A stretch of DNA of 13,895 bases, from NCBI GenBank assembly GCA_050692555.1, contig JBOGVS010000054.1, positions 1 through 13,895 of the forward strand, written 5' to 3'. Positions 1 through 6,418 of this stretch are shown piece after piece. Source of the stretch: DAITPV01 sp050692555. Lineage in GTDB: Bacteria; Actinomycetota; UBA4738; CALAEC01. Each line of letters begins with the position of its first letter. Positions within the stretch are counted from its first letter, which is position 1. The notes beneath the pieces were generated by a model, which saw only the letters and a program-made list of their open reading frames with translations, did not search any database and had not been told where the DNA came from. A program made the translations under genes and the position numbers.

Positions 1-75
1 CGGGGCGACAGCTACCGGCTCAAGGACCGTGACCTGGGAAGGATGGTGAGGCCTACGGCTGAACCCGTCGGGTAG
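1..75 (+). CDS. istB: IstB-like ATPase, C-terminal fragment (IS21 helper protein)
   Basis: Reading from base 1 gives 24 codons ending at TAG (73-75): RGDSYRLKDRDLGRMVRPT and a few more residues. A GDSYR-L-+D-like segment is characteristic of the extreme C-terminus of IstB, the AAA+ ATPase helper of IS21 transposition that works with the IstA integrase-type transposase. The gene is cut by the window edge, so the Walker motifs cannot be seen. The stop codon lies directly before the first terminal repeat, the usual arrangement in this family. The identification rests on a short segment plus the context. Confidence 0.65.
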   Translation, partial: RGDSYRLKDRDLGRMVRPTAEPVG

Positions 76-119
76 GGGGTCAGTTTTCGACCGTCCCCAG
101 GGGGTCAGTTTTCAACCGT
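76..119 (+). repeat. Tandem terminal repeats of the IS21-like end
   Basis: Two 19-base copies at 76-94 and 101-119 are identical except for one position (G versus A). They start 25 bases apart. Such repeated subterminal sequences are the expected transposase-binding sites of IS21-family ends. Confidence 0.75.
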
Positions 120-353
120 TGACAACAACCGCTTGCCGACCTTTCCCCGAGTGCTCTGCCTCTTGAGGAAGGCACGAACGAACCACGGCGAGCCGAACCC
201 CCCGTAGTTCCCCATGATTGCCCTGTATTCGTCCTGGATCGTCTCCTGCTGGCATCGAGGGCAGGAAGCCGTGTAGCGCCCCAGGTGATCAACCGGCGCT
301 CCCTTCTGCATCCAGCCTTCGCTGATCGGATCCCTCACAGGCGCCTGCTGCAT
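105..353 (-). pseudogene. Unknown protein fragment with cysteine pairs, 3' end replaced by the IS21 end
   Basis: I do not recognise this family. From the ATG at 353 the frame encodes 82 residues with a CPRC knuckle near residue 33. The same frame stays open upstream to base 476 without an ATG, GTG or TTG, and this part encodes a second cysteine pair (CLPRC) about 54 residues before CPRC, so the original product may have been a zinc-ribbon protein starting further upstream. The composition is protein-like (Tyr, Trp, Lys, Asp mixed), unlike the Arg/Pro-rich frames around it. The last residues, STVEN and the stop, are read from the IS terminus (105-123), so the original C-terminus is lost. Whether the N-terminus is also damaged is unclear. 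It could still be expressed from the ATG, which has a purine-rich GGGG stretch about 9 bases upstream. Confidence 0.4.
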
Positions 354-496
354 CTCGGTCGCCCCTTTCGTCGCCTTCCACGTCTCAATTCGACAACGAG
401 GGAGACAGACTTGGGCGGAGTTCTGGGTGCCGCCGCCGTCGTCCTTCGCCGCCTCGTAGGAGCCCAGAGAGATTCGTCAGTGGGAGAAGCCGCTGA

Positions 497-526
497 TCGA
501 CGGTAAGGGCTCCGCAGGACGATACT
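497..526 (+). promoter_or_regulatory. Candidate promoter for the Mth938-domain gene
   Basis: TCGACG (497-502), 18 bases, then GATACT (521-526), followed 10 bases later by the ATG at 536. It is a fair match to a housekeeping-sigma promoter. A run of G (527-531) between the -10 and the ATG could act as a ribosome site if transcription starts early enough. Confidence 0.3.
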
Positions 527-535
527 GGGGGAACG

Positions 536-877
536 ATGGCGCGGCTGGAGGGCTACCGGTTCGGGCGCGTAATCGTGGACGGGCGGGAGGAGACCCGAGA
601 CGTCATCGTCCTCCCGAGCAGGGTGATCCGGAACTGGTGGAGGAAGGACGGGCACGCCCTGGTGCTCGACGACCTCGGGGAAGTCGTGGACGAGCTCCCA
701 GAGCTGCTTGTGGTCGGCACGGGCGCGGCAGGGCAGATGGAGCCGGACCCTGGGACGCTGAAGGCGCTCCGTGACCGGGGGGTCGAGGTGGAGGTCCTCC
801 GGACCGAGGAGGCCGTCCGCCGATACGGGGCCGCGGACCCCGCCCGCACCGCGGCGGCTCTACACCTCACCTGCTAG
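536..877 (+). CDS. Mth938/AAMDC-domain protein (DUF498)
   Basis: The 113-residue product matches the Mth938-like family over its full length: an N-terminal Y-R-F-G-R-V-V/I-V-D-G strand, the R-N-W-W-R-K-D-G-H segment around residues 32-40, the L-L-V-V-G-T-G turn (residues 57-63), and the conserved C-terminal A-A-L-H-L-T-C ending. Members are small single-domain proteins found in archaea, bacteria and eukaryotes (human AAMDC; NDUFAF3 is related); no enzymatic reaction is established for the bacterial ones. The ATG at 536 gives the canonical N-terminus and is preceded by a G-rich stretch. It stands alone between IS debris and a degraded region, so context gives no hint of its job. Family assignment is firm, function open. 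Confidence 0.88.
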   Translation: MARLEGYRFGRVIVDGREETRDVIVLPSRVIRNWWRKDGHALVLDDLGEVVDELPELLVVGTGAAGQMEPDPGTLKALRDRGVEVEVLRTEEAVRRYGAADPARTAAALHLTC

Positions 878-1322
878 TCACCACAAGGAGGTCGGCGCCT
901 GCCAAGATCGGGGTCTGGTGGCCAGCTCCAAGGACGGAAGCCTCGCGTAGACATCGTCCGCCCCCAGGCACCTGTTTCGTCGACATTCTCTGGCCGGAAA
1001 GCCAGAAGGCTGGTTCTCTCGGGGGCAAGTGGACCTGAGGCGTTACTCAAACCTACTGACCGGTATCTTCCGGTGGCGCGTGCTACCTGCGACCGGATTC
1101 TGGGTGACGCCTATCGATGACTACGCTGATGAAGTCCGGAGCAGGCTGAAACGATTCCCACCCCACCTGTGCCGGAGCATAGACGAGGTGCGCTAGTAAG
1201 TTCCAATCGGTCGCCAGAGGCGCGGAAAATCCCACACTCTGACGGCGGGGTCCGGTAGAAGACTTCCGGTCGTGGGCCTGGCGGAACGAGCAGGGCTTGA
1301 GGGAACTCGGTCGCCTCGTCGA
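878..1322. other. Gap of about 445 bases with no convincing gene
   Basis: The only reading frame with protein-like composition is plus-strand 1029-1196 (GTG start, 55 codons, ending CRSIDEVR), open further upstream to about 948. It has no proper ribosome site, uses more AT-ending codons than the neighbouring genes, and resembles no family I know. Lying between an IS end and a pseudogene, the stretch is most simply degraded sequence. No RNA gene or strong hairpin was seen. Confidence 0.5.
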
Positions 1323-1808
1323 CTAGGTTGCGTCGTCCATGCCCCGGCCTGGGACTGACCCGGTTGAGAGAAGTTCGGGCGCCAGCTTCGGCTGGGCGCG
1401 CCGCGGGTTCACCACTAGCGTGGTGATGGTCTCCTCCTGGCCCCGGCCCCCATCCGTGATCCATGGAGCGTTGTCGGGCCCCACGATGACCCCGTGGGGC
1501 GCCGAACCCTCGCCGAGCGGGATGTGGCGCGTTCGTCCGGTGGGGGGGTGGAGGCGCCCCAGCTCTCCGGAGCCCTGGGCCGTGTACCAGACCCCGCCGT
1601 CCGAGGCGGGGGCGACATCGTGAGGGCGGCTTCCCACTGGGACCGGATACTCGGTGAACGAGGGCTGCGGGCGAGGAGCCGGCGAGCCCCTAGCGGTTGG
1701 CTCCTCTTCGACCGTGGCTTGGGCCCCGCTGGGGACGGCGAGTCACAGGCGACGGCGAAGAGCAACATGCCGGCGCCCAACAGAGCCGATGGGGGTCCGG
1801 GAGGGCAT
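1323..1808 (-). pseudogene. Remnant of a Vgb-like (streptogramin-lyase type) beta-propeller lipoprotein
   Basis: Two frames together make the start of a recognisable protein. One frame encodes a lipoprotein signal (ALLGAGMLLFAVAC-DSPSP, lipidation Cys codon at 1747-1745). A different frame encodes a propeller start, EYPVPVGSRPHDVAP, then GGVWYT, GSGELGRL, APHGVIVG and APWITDGG. These are the repeated blades of Vgb/streptogramin-lyase-like proteins. A stop (TGA near 1747) blocks the propeller frame upstream, so at least one frameshift separates signal and propeller. A nearby ATG at 1808 opens a third possible N-terminus (MPSRTP), implying perhaps another shift. After ITDGG the similarity ends and the frame runs through unrelated residues to TAG at 1323. 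Intact members have several blades and are about 300 residues. Only about 60 propeller residues remain, so it should be inactive. The true start cannot be fixed. Confidence 0.7.
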
Positions 1809-1832
1809 GACCTCAGTCTGCCATCGCTTCGG

Positions 1833-1858
1833 GGAACGAACCCAGAAGGGGACTCGAT
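1833..1858 (+). promoter_or_regulatory. Candidate ECF-sigma-type promoter upstream of the lipoprotein gene
   Basis: GGAAC (1833-1837), 17 bases, then CGAT (1855-1858), 35 bases before the GTG start at 1894. GGAAC with a C-G-T/A-T -10 is the general shape of extracytoplasmic-function sigma promoters. The elements are short and could be chance. Confidence 0.2.
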
Positions 1859-1893
1859 CGTATTCGAAGTAGAGACGAGCGCGGAGGTGCCCC

Positions 1894-2367
1894 GTGAGAA
1901 CGATGATCGTGGTTCTGTGCTTGGCTGTTTTCGGCGCGGCGTGCGGACAGGAGGATACTCCCGCCCCGCCGGAGGCGATCTCACCCGAACCGGCGAGCCC
2001 GGCCCCGCCGGAGGCAGGCGTCACCGTCGACACCACCGAGTCCGACCTGGGGACCATCCTCACCGATGAGGATGGGCGAACGCTGTACGTGTTCCTGAAC
2101 GATTCCGGGGGAGAGAGCACCTGCTATGAGGACTGCGCCCAGACCTGGCCCGCCCTGGAGACGGAGGACGATCCCCAGGCCGGTGAGGGCGCGGACGCCT
2201 CGCTGCTGGGGACCACGGAGCGCCAGGATGGCGCTCTCCAGGTGACCTACAACGAGATGCCGCTCTACTACTTCGCCGATGATGCGGAGCCGGGGGAGAC
2301 CAACGGTCAAGGGATCGGCGACGTGTGGTTCGTGGTCTCCACGGCGGGGGAGCCCATCCGCGGGTAG
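1894..2367 (+). CDS. Secreted lipoprotein with Lipoprotein_15 (PF03640) repeats
   Basis: The 157-residue product begins with a short hydrophobic signal (residues 1-16) and a lipidation Cys at 17 (FGAAC), then a Pro/Glu/Ala-rich linker (about 18-42). The rest is the COG4315/Lipoprotein_15 module, a secreted repeat of unknown function: unit one has TLYVF-L-N-D and a pair of cysteines in T-C-Y-E-D-C followed by TWP (about residues 63-83), unit two has PLYYF-A-D-D and ends G-D-V-W-F-V-V. The Yx(FWY)xxD pattern is the family signature. The GTG at 1894 is chosen because GGAGGT lies at 1883-1888. An ATG three codons later is possible. It is divergent from the Vgb-like remnant, which was also a lipoprotein. 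It probably sits on the outer face of the cytoplasmic membrane; its role is not known. Confidence 0.85.
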   Translation: MRTMIVVLCLAVFGAACGQEDTPAPPEAISPEPASPAPPEAGVTVDTTESDLGTILTDEDGRTLYVFLNDSGGESTCYEDCAQTWPALETEDDPQAGEGADASLLGTTERQDGALQVTYNEMPLYYFADDAEPGETNGQGIGDVWFVVSTAGEPIRG

Positions 2368-2384
2368 GGCTGTCGATTGGTCTC

Positions 2385-2406
2385 CTGACGGCGAGCGACG
2401 CGTCAG
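2385..2406 (+). terminator. Weak hairpin after the lipoprotein gene
   Basis: CTGACG (2385-2390) pairs perfectly with CGTCAG (2401-2406) across a 10-base loop, 18 bases after the lipoprotein stop. There is no T-run, so intrinsic termination is uncertain. Confidence 0.25.
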
Positions 2407-2437
2407 AAACCACCTGCTCTCTCGACATTCTCTGGGG

Positions 2438-2443
2438 TACCCT
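2438..2443 (+). promoter_or_regulatory. Candidate leaderless promoter (-10) of the PLP-enzyme gene
   Basis: TACCCT fits the TANNNT -10 pattern and ends 7 bases before the ATG at 2451, so transcription would begin at or next to the start codon. No ribosome site is visible (the seven bases are TCCCCCG). No good -35 is present at normal spacing. The same 7-base geometry occurs before the sulfatase gene. Confidence 0.4.
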
Positions 2444-2450
2444 TCCCCCG

Positions 2451-3632
2451 ATGGCCGAGCACGAACAAGGGTTCACCAGCCGCGCCCTCCGGCCCCGGGT
2501 CGACCTGGGCGAGGCCCAGCCGGCCTCGGTCCCCATCTACCAGAGCGCTACCTACGGGTTCGAGGACCCGGAGGTCCTGGCCGAAACGATCCGCCGGGGC
2601 AAGGACGCGGGCTTCGTGTACACCCGGTGGCACAACCCCACCCGTGACGCGCTGGAGCGGATGGTGGCCGGACTGGAGGGTGGGGAACGGGCCGTCTCGT
2701 TCGCCTCCGGCATGGCGGCCATCACCACCACGTTGGCCGCCCTCACCGAGGCGGGGGAACACGTGGTCTCCACACCGCGCCTCTACGGGGGGACGTTCTC
2801 TCTGATGACCAGGATCCTGCCCCGGTGGGGCATCCAGACCACCTTGGCTCCGTCGCACCGTGCGGACGACCTCGTTCAGGCGTTCCGACCGGAGACCGTG
2901 GCCTGCTACGTGGAGACGATCGGCAACCCCACGACGCCCGTCACGGACCTGGAGGAGCTGGGGCGGGTGTGCCGAGAGCGGGGGGTGCGTCTGATCGTGG
3001 ACAACACGTTCGCCAGCCCGTATCTGTGCAACCCGCTGGCCCTGGGAGCAGACGTGGTGGCCCACTCGAGCACCAAGTATCTCGGCGGCCACCTGGACCT
3101 CACCGGAGGCATCTCGGCGGGGAGCGTCGAGCTGATGCGCGAGGTCCGGGAGCTGTCCATCGACCTCGGCGGCGTGGGCAACCCGTTCGAGTCGTGGCTC
3201 ACCATGCGGGGGATCCAGACGCTGGCCCTGCGGATGGATCGTCACTGCGCAAACGCCATGCTGGTGGCGGAGATGCTCGAGGGGCACCCGAAGGTGGCTC
3301 ACGTGTGGTACCCGGGCCTTCCTTCGCACCCGGACCACGACGTCGCCCGGCGGATCCTCCGCGGGTGGTCGGGGATGCTGGCGTTCGACCTGGCCGAGGG
3401 CCTGGAGGCCGGCCAGCGGTTCCAGGAGGCCCTGGAGATCCCCCTGGTGGGGGCCAGCCTCGGCGGGGTACGGACCATCGTGACCCACGCGGCATCGGTG
3501 ACGCATACCCAGCTCACCCGGGAGGAGCGAGAGGCGGTGGGGATCACCGACGGCCTGGTCCGGGTGTCGGTGGGCATCGAGGACCCCGAGGACCTGCTCG
3601 AGGACTTCGAGCGCGCTCTGGAGAAAGCGTGA
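2451..3632 (+). CDS. Cys/Met-metabolism PLP-dependent enzyme (trans-sulfuration family)
   Basis: A 393-residue fold-type I PLP enzyme of the Cys_Met_Meta_PP family, which includes cystathionine gamma-synthase/lyase, O-succinyl- or O-acetylhomoserine sulfhydrylase and methionine gamma-lyase. Visible landmarks: SVPIYQSATY (26-35), Y57 and R59 (YTRW) that reach the neighbouring subunit's cofactor, the SGMAA phosphate turn (86-90), Y112 stacking on the ring, D184 in IVDNTFASP, the PLP lysine K209 in SSTKYLGGH, and the D-L-T-G-G stretch. Residue 114 is Gly (LYGGTF) where methionine gamma-lyases have a Cys, which argues against that activity. The length argues against the longer MetY class. The exact substrate cannot be told from sequence. 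The ATG at 2451 gives the family N-terminus; an in-frame ATG at 2325 would run through the preceding gene and is rejected. Its stop overlaps the next start (GTGA), so it is co-translated with ddl. Confidence 0.85.
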   Translation: MAEHEQGFTSRALRPRVDLGEAQPASVPIYQSATYGFEDPEVLAETIRRGKDAGFVYTRWHNPTRDALERMVAGLEGGERAVSFASGMAAITTTLAALTEAGEHVVSTPRLYGGTFSLMTRILPRWGIQTTLAPSHRADDLVQAFRPETVACYVETIGNPTTPVTDLEELGRVCRERGVRLIVDNTFASPYLCNPLALGADVVAHSSTKYLGGHLDLTGGISAGSVELMREVRELSIDLGGVGNPFESWLTMRGIQTLALRMDRHCANAMLVAEMLEGHPKVAHVWYPGLPSHPDHDVARRILRGWSGMLAFDLAEGLEAGQRFQEALEIPLVGASLGGVRTIVTHAASVTHTQLTREEREAVGITDGLVRVSVGIEDPEDLLEDFERALEKA

Positions 3633-4744
3633 GTCGAAAGGTTCGCGTGGCCGTGGTGTTCGGCGGCCGCTCCGCGGAGCACGAGGTCTCCGTGGTTTCC
3701 GCGAGGTCCGTGATCGAAGCGCTGGACCCGGAGAGATACGACGTGGTCGCCGTGGGCATCGACAAGGAAGGCCGGTGGCATCTGATGCCCGGAGTCCCGG
3801 AGCTGGCCGGGACGGGCGAGCTCCCATCGGTGTCCGCCGGCGCGGGCGGTGAGGTGGCCCTGGCCAAACCGGGATCTCGTGAGCTGGTCACCGACGCCGG
3901 AGATCGGGAGCCGTTGGACGTGGTGTTCCCGGTGCTTCACGGCCCCTTCGGAGAAGACGGGACCATCCAGGGCCTGCTGGAGCTGGCCGGCATCCCCTAC
4001 GTGGGGGCCGGGGTCCTGGCCTCTGCGGTGGGGATGGACAAGGCCGTGCAGAAGACCCTGTTCCGGGCCTCCGGCCTGCGGGTCGCTCCGCACGTCGTGG
4101 TGCACGAGCGCGACTGGAGGGACGATCCCGACTCCGTGCAGGCTCTGGCCGCCGACCTCGGGTACCCGGTATTCGTCAAACCCGCCACGCTGGGGTCTTC
4201 CGTGGGGATCACCAAGGTCCACGAGCCGGAGCACCTGGCCCGGGCCATGGAGGAGGCGTTCCGGTACGGGCGCAAGGCGGTCGTCGAACGTTCGATGGAC
4301 GACGCCCGGGAGCTCGAGCTCTCGGTCCTGGGGAACGACGAGCCGGTGGCCTCGGTGGCCGGCGAGATCATCCCCAAGGGGCACGAGTTCTACGACTACG
4401 AGGCCAAGTATCTCGACGAGCACGGAGCGGAGCTGGTCATCCCCGCGGACATCCCCCCCGAGACCCTGGAGGAGGCCCAGCGCATGGCGGTAGCCGCGTT
4501 CCGGGCCATCGACGCCGCCGGGATGGCCCGGGTGGACCTGTTCCTGCTGCCCTCCGGGGACCTCGCCGTGAACGAGATCAACACGATCCCCGGGTTCACC
4601 CACATCTCCATGTACCCCAATCTGTGGGAGGCGTCGGGGCTCGCGTACCGGGAGCTCGTCGACCGGCTGGTCGATCTGGCCGTGGAGCGCCACCACCTGG
4701 AGGCCAGGAGGGGCCGGACCCTGCCCCCCGGCCGGGGGGCCTAA
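3629..4744 (+). CDS. ddl: D-alanine--D-alanine ligase
   Basis: This 371-residue ATP-grasp ligase makes D-Ala-D-Ala for peptidoglycan precursors in the cytoplasm. Landmarks: VVFGGRSAEHEVSVVSARSV at the N-terminus (9-28), LHGPFGEDGTIQGLLE (103-118), GAGVLASAVGMDK, the ATP-binding FVKPATLGSSVGI (182-194), the substrate-loop region EFYDYEAKY (253-261), and the Mg/substrate motif NEINTIPGFTHISMYP (315-330). All key regions are intact and the length is normal for the long type found in Gram-positives. The GTG start at 3629 overlaps the upstream PLP-enzyme stop by four bases (GTGA), so coupling is likely. Pairing a sulfur amino-acid enzyme with ddl is not a known pathway link. The C-terminus ends in a GC-only palindrome. 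Confidence 0.96.
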   Translation: MSRKVRVAVVFGGRSAEHEVSVVSARSVIEALDPERYDVVAVGIDKEGRWHLMPGVPELAGTGELPSVSAGAGGEVALAKPGSRELVTDAGDREPLDVVFPVLHGPFGEDGTIQGLLELAGIPYVGAGVLASAVGMDKAVQKTLFRASGLRVAPHVVVHERDWRDDPDSVQALAADLGYPVFVKPATLGSSVGITKVHEPEHLARAMEEAFRYGRKAVVERSMDDARELELSVLGNDEPVASVAGEIIPKGHEFYDYEAKYLDEHGAELVIPADIPPETLEEAQRMAVAAFRAIDAAGMARVDLFLLPSGDLAVNEINTIPGFTHISMYPNLWEASGLAYRELVDRLVDLAVERHHLEARRGRTLPPGRGA

Positions 4745-4750
4745 CCCCCC
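4724..4750 (+). terminator. Overlapping GC hairpins across the ddl stop codon
   Basis: CCCCCC-GGCC-GGGGGG (4724-4739) is a perfect palindrome. Its right arm can instead pair with CCCCCC at 4745-4750 across the loop CCTAA, which contains the ddl stop. The two hairpins exclude each other. Only AAA follows, so there is no T-tract. It may slow or end transcription, but it may simply reflect GC-rich coding sequence. Confidence 0.3.
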
Positions 4751-4799
4751 AAACCGGCCGGCTCAACACCCGGCTTCCGTTCGCCGATGCTTATTCGAG

Positions 4800-6418
4800 G
4801 TGAACCATCGCCACGCCTGGAAGTGGTTCTCGGGCCTGGGCCTCCTCATGGCCGTGGCCTACTTCGCCTTGGGCCCCCTGTACACGGCCCAGTCGTTGTT
4901 CTACGAGGTCATCGGGCTCACCGGGGTGGCCGGGATCGTCCTTGGGATCCGGTTCAACAGGCCCGCCCGGCGAGCTCCTGGTACCTGCTGGCCCTGGGGG
5001 TCCTGCTGCTGGTCCTGGGTGACGTCCTCTGGGTCGTCTACGACCTGGTGGGGGCCGAGCCATTCCCCTCCGTGGCCGACGTCCTGTACCTGAGCGGATA
5101 CCCGTTCCTGGCGGTGGGCCTGCTGTGGCTTCGCCGGCCGGCCTCCCGGGCCCAGGACCACGCCCGGCTGGTGGAGACGGCCATCCTCACCACGGGCGTG
5201 GCGGTGCTGGCCTGGGACCCCCTGATCGAGCCCTACGCCACCGACGCCTCGCTGGGCCTGGTGGAGCGGGCGGTTTCCCTCGCGTATCCGCTGGCCGACG
5301 TCCTCCTGGTGGCCGTGCTGGTCCGGCTGGCAGTGGGGGTGTGGAGCCGGACCCCCGCCTACGCGTTCCTGGTGGCGGCGATCGTGGCCAATCTGGCCGC
5401 CGACACCGTCTACGCGGTCCTGGTGCTGGAGGGCACCTATGTCAGCGGCCATCCCGTGGATGCCGGATGGATCGTGTTCTACCTGCTTGTCGCCGGGGCG
5501 GCCCTCCACCCTTCCATGCGTACCCTGTCCCAGCCATCGCCGGAGCCTCCGGCCCGACTCACCAAGGTCCGGCTGGTTCTCCTCACCGCCGCCACGCTGC
5601 TGGCACCGATGGTGATGGCCTTCGAGCTGTCCAAGGGCGAGTACGAACACGCGTACCTCTTTCTGACGGTCTCGGTGGTCCTGTTCCTCTTGGTGGTGGC
5701 CCGGATGCGCCTGCTGGTCAAGGAGGCGGCCCACAAGTCGGCCCTCCTGAGCCGCCTTGAGGAGCAACGGAAGCGCCTCCTCGAGCGGACCCTCCGGGCT
5801 GGAGAGGACGAGCGGACCCGGGTCGCCGTCGAATTGCACGACGGGCCCATCCAGCGGCTGTCGTCGGTGGGGTACGGGCTGGAGCTGGGGCGCATGCGGC
5901 TGGGCCGGGGCGACGTGACGGGGATGGAGACCGCGCTCGACGAGACCCAGCAGGCACTTTCCGAGGAGATCCAGACCCTGCGGCACTTGATGTCCTCGCT
6001 CCGGCCTCCTGCCCTCGACGAGCAGGGGCTCGAGGGCGCCCTCCGGGATCAGGTGGCGGCGTTTCGGTCGCGGTCGGGGGTCGACGCCGAGCTGGCCGCC
6101 GAGCTGGCCGCCAGGCCCGACCGAGAGGTGGAGACCGTCCTGTACCGGGTGGCCCAGGAAGCCCTGACCAACGTGGCCAAGCACGCCCGGGCTTCGAGGG
6201 TTCGCCTGGAGCTTCGAGGACAGAACGGCACGGTCGAACTGGCCGTCAGCGACGACGGCGTGGGATTCGATACCGAACGGCCGCTCAACGGCGAGCGCTT
6301 CGGGTTGGTGGCCATGCGGGAACAGGTTCGGATGGCCGGCGGGGACTGGGAGGTCACTTCACGCCTGGGGCAGGGAACCACCACTCGGGCCCGGCTTCCG
6401 GGTGGAGGGAACGGATGA
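4800..6418 (+). CDS. Multi-TM sensor histidine kinase, NarL class (apparent frameshift near 4970)
   Basis: From the GTG at 4800 the frame encodes two membrane segments (WFSGLGLLMAVAYFALGPLY and VIGLTGVAGIVLGI). Between about 4960 and 4978 the sense passes to another frame, which continues SSWYLLALGVLLLVLGDVLW and runs to 6418. One missing base, or two extra, explains it. The rest has about eight more TM segments (to about 5720), a short coiled linker (EEQRKRLLERTLRAGEDERTR), the HisKA_3 box with phospho-acceptor His in VELHDGPIQ (codon 5837-5839), then HATPase motifs: N-box EALTNVAKHA, G1 SDDGVGFD, and GLVAMREQ with GQGTTT. The signal sensed by the membrane region is unknown. An ATG at 4787 in the downstream frame gives a Pro/Arg/Gly-rich nonsense N-terminus. 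The stop overlaps the response regulator start (ATGA). The kinase core is clear; whether the frameshift is real is not. Confidence 0.85.

Larger units (their letters stand above)
1..123 (+). mobile_element. Right end of an IS21-family insertion sequence (partial)
   Basis: The window starts inside the element. What is visible is the 3' end of an IstB-like gene, then a short terminal region with two copies of a 19-base repeat (GGGGTCAGTTTTC-A/G-ACCGT), then a likely terminus ending in TTGACA at 118-123. IS21-family elements carry repeated terminal sequences just outside istB and end in TG/CA, which fits. The istA transposase and the left end lie outside the window, and no target-site duplication can be checked. 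The exact outer base is inferred from the TGTCAA-type terminus read on the minus strand. Confidence 0.75.

Noticed and set aside
335..655. Minus-strand 106-codon frame overlapping the Mth938 gene start
   Set aside because: Arg/Pro-rich shadow; the neighbouring frame (105-476) is the more protein-like one.
1029..1196. 55-codon plus-strand ORF with GTG start
   Set aside because: No ribosome site or family similarity and AT-ending codons unlike its neighbours; described only within the gap entry.
1494..2069. Plus-strand 191-codon frame across the Vgb remnant and lipoprotein start
   Set aside because: Overlaps a better-supported lipoprotein gene and the antisense Vgb fragment; composition is Arg/Gly-rich with no motif.
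2368..2450. SAM riboswitch upstream of the sulfur amino-acid enzyme
   Set aside because: Only 83 bases are available, with one weak hairpin and a promoter at the start codon; no SAM-riboswitch core is seen.
2403..3827. Long minus-strand open frame opposite the PLP enzyme
   Set aside because: Antisense shadow caused by GC-rich codon usage; the plus-strand frame has all the catalytic landmarks.
3299..4696. Long minus-strand open frame opposite ddl
   Set aside because: Shadow of ddl; no recognisable domain.
4787..4960. ATG at 4787 as the kinase start
   Set aside because: The translation from it is Pro/Gly/Arg-rich up to the point where TM3 begins, whereas the other frame from 4800 gives two good membrane segments.
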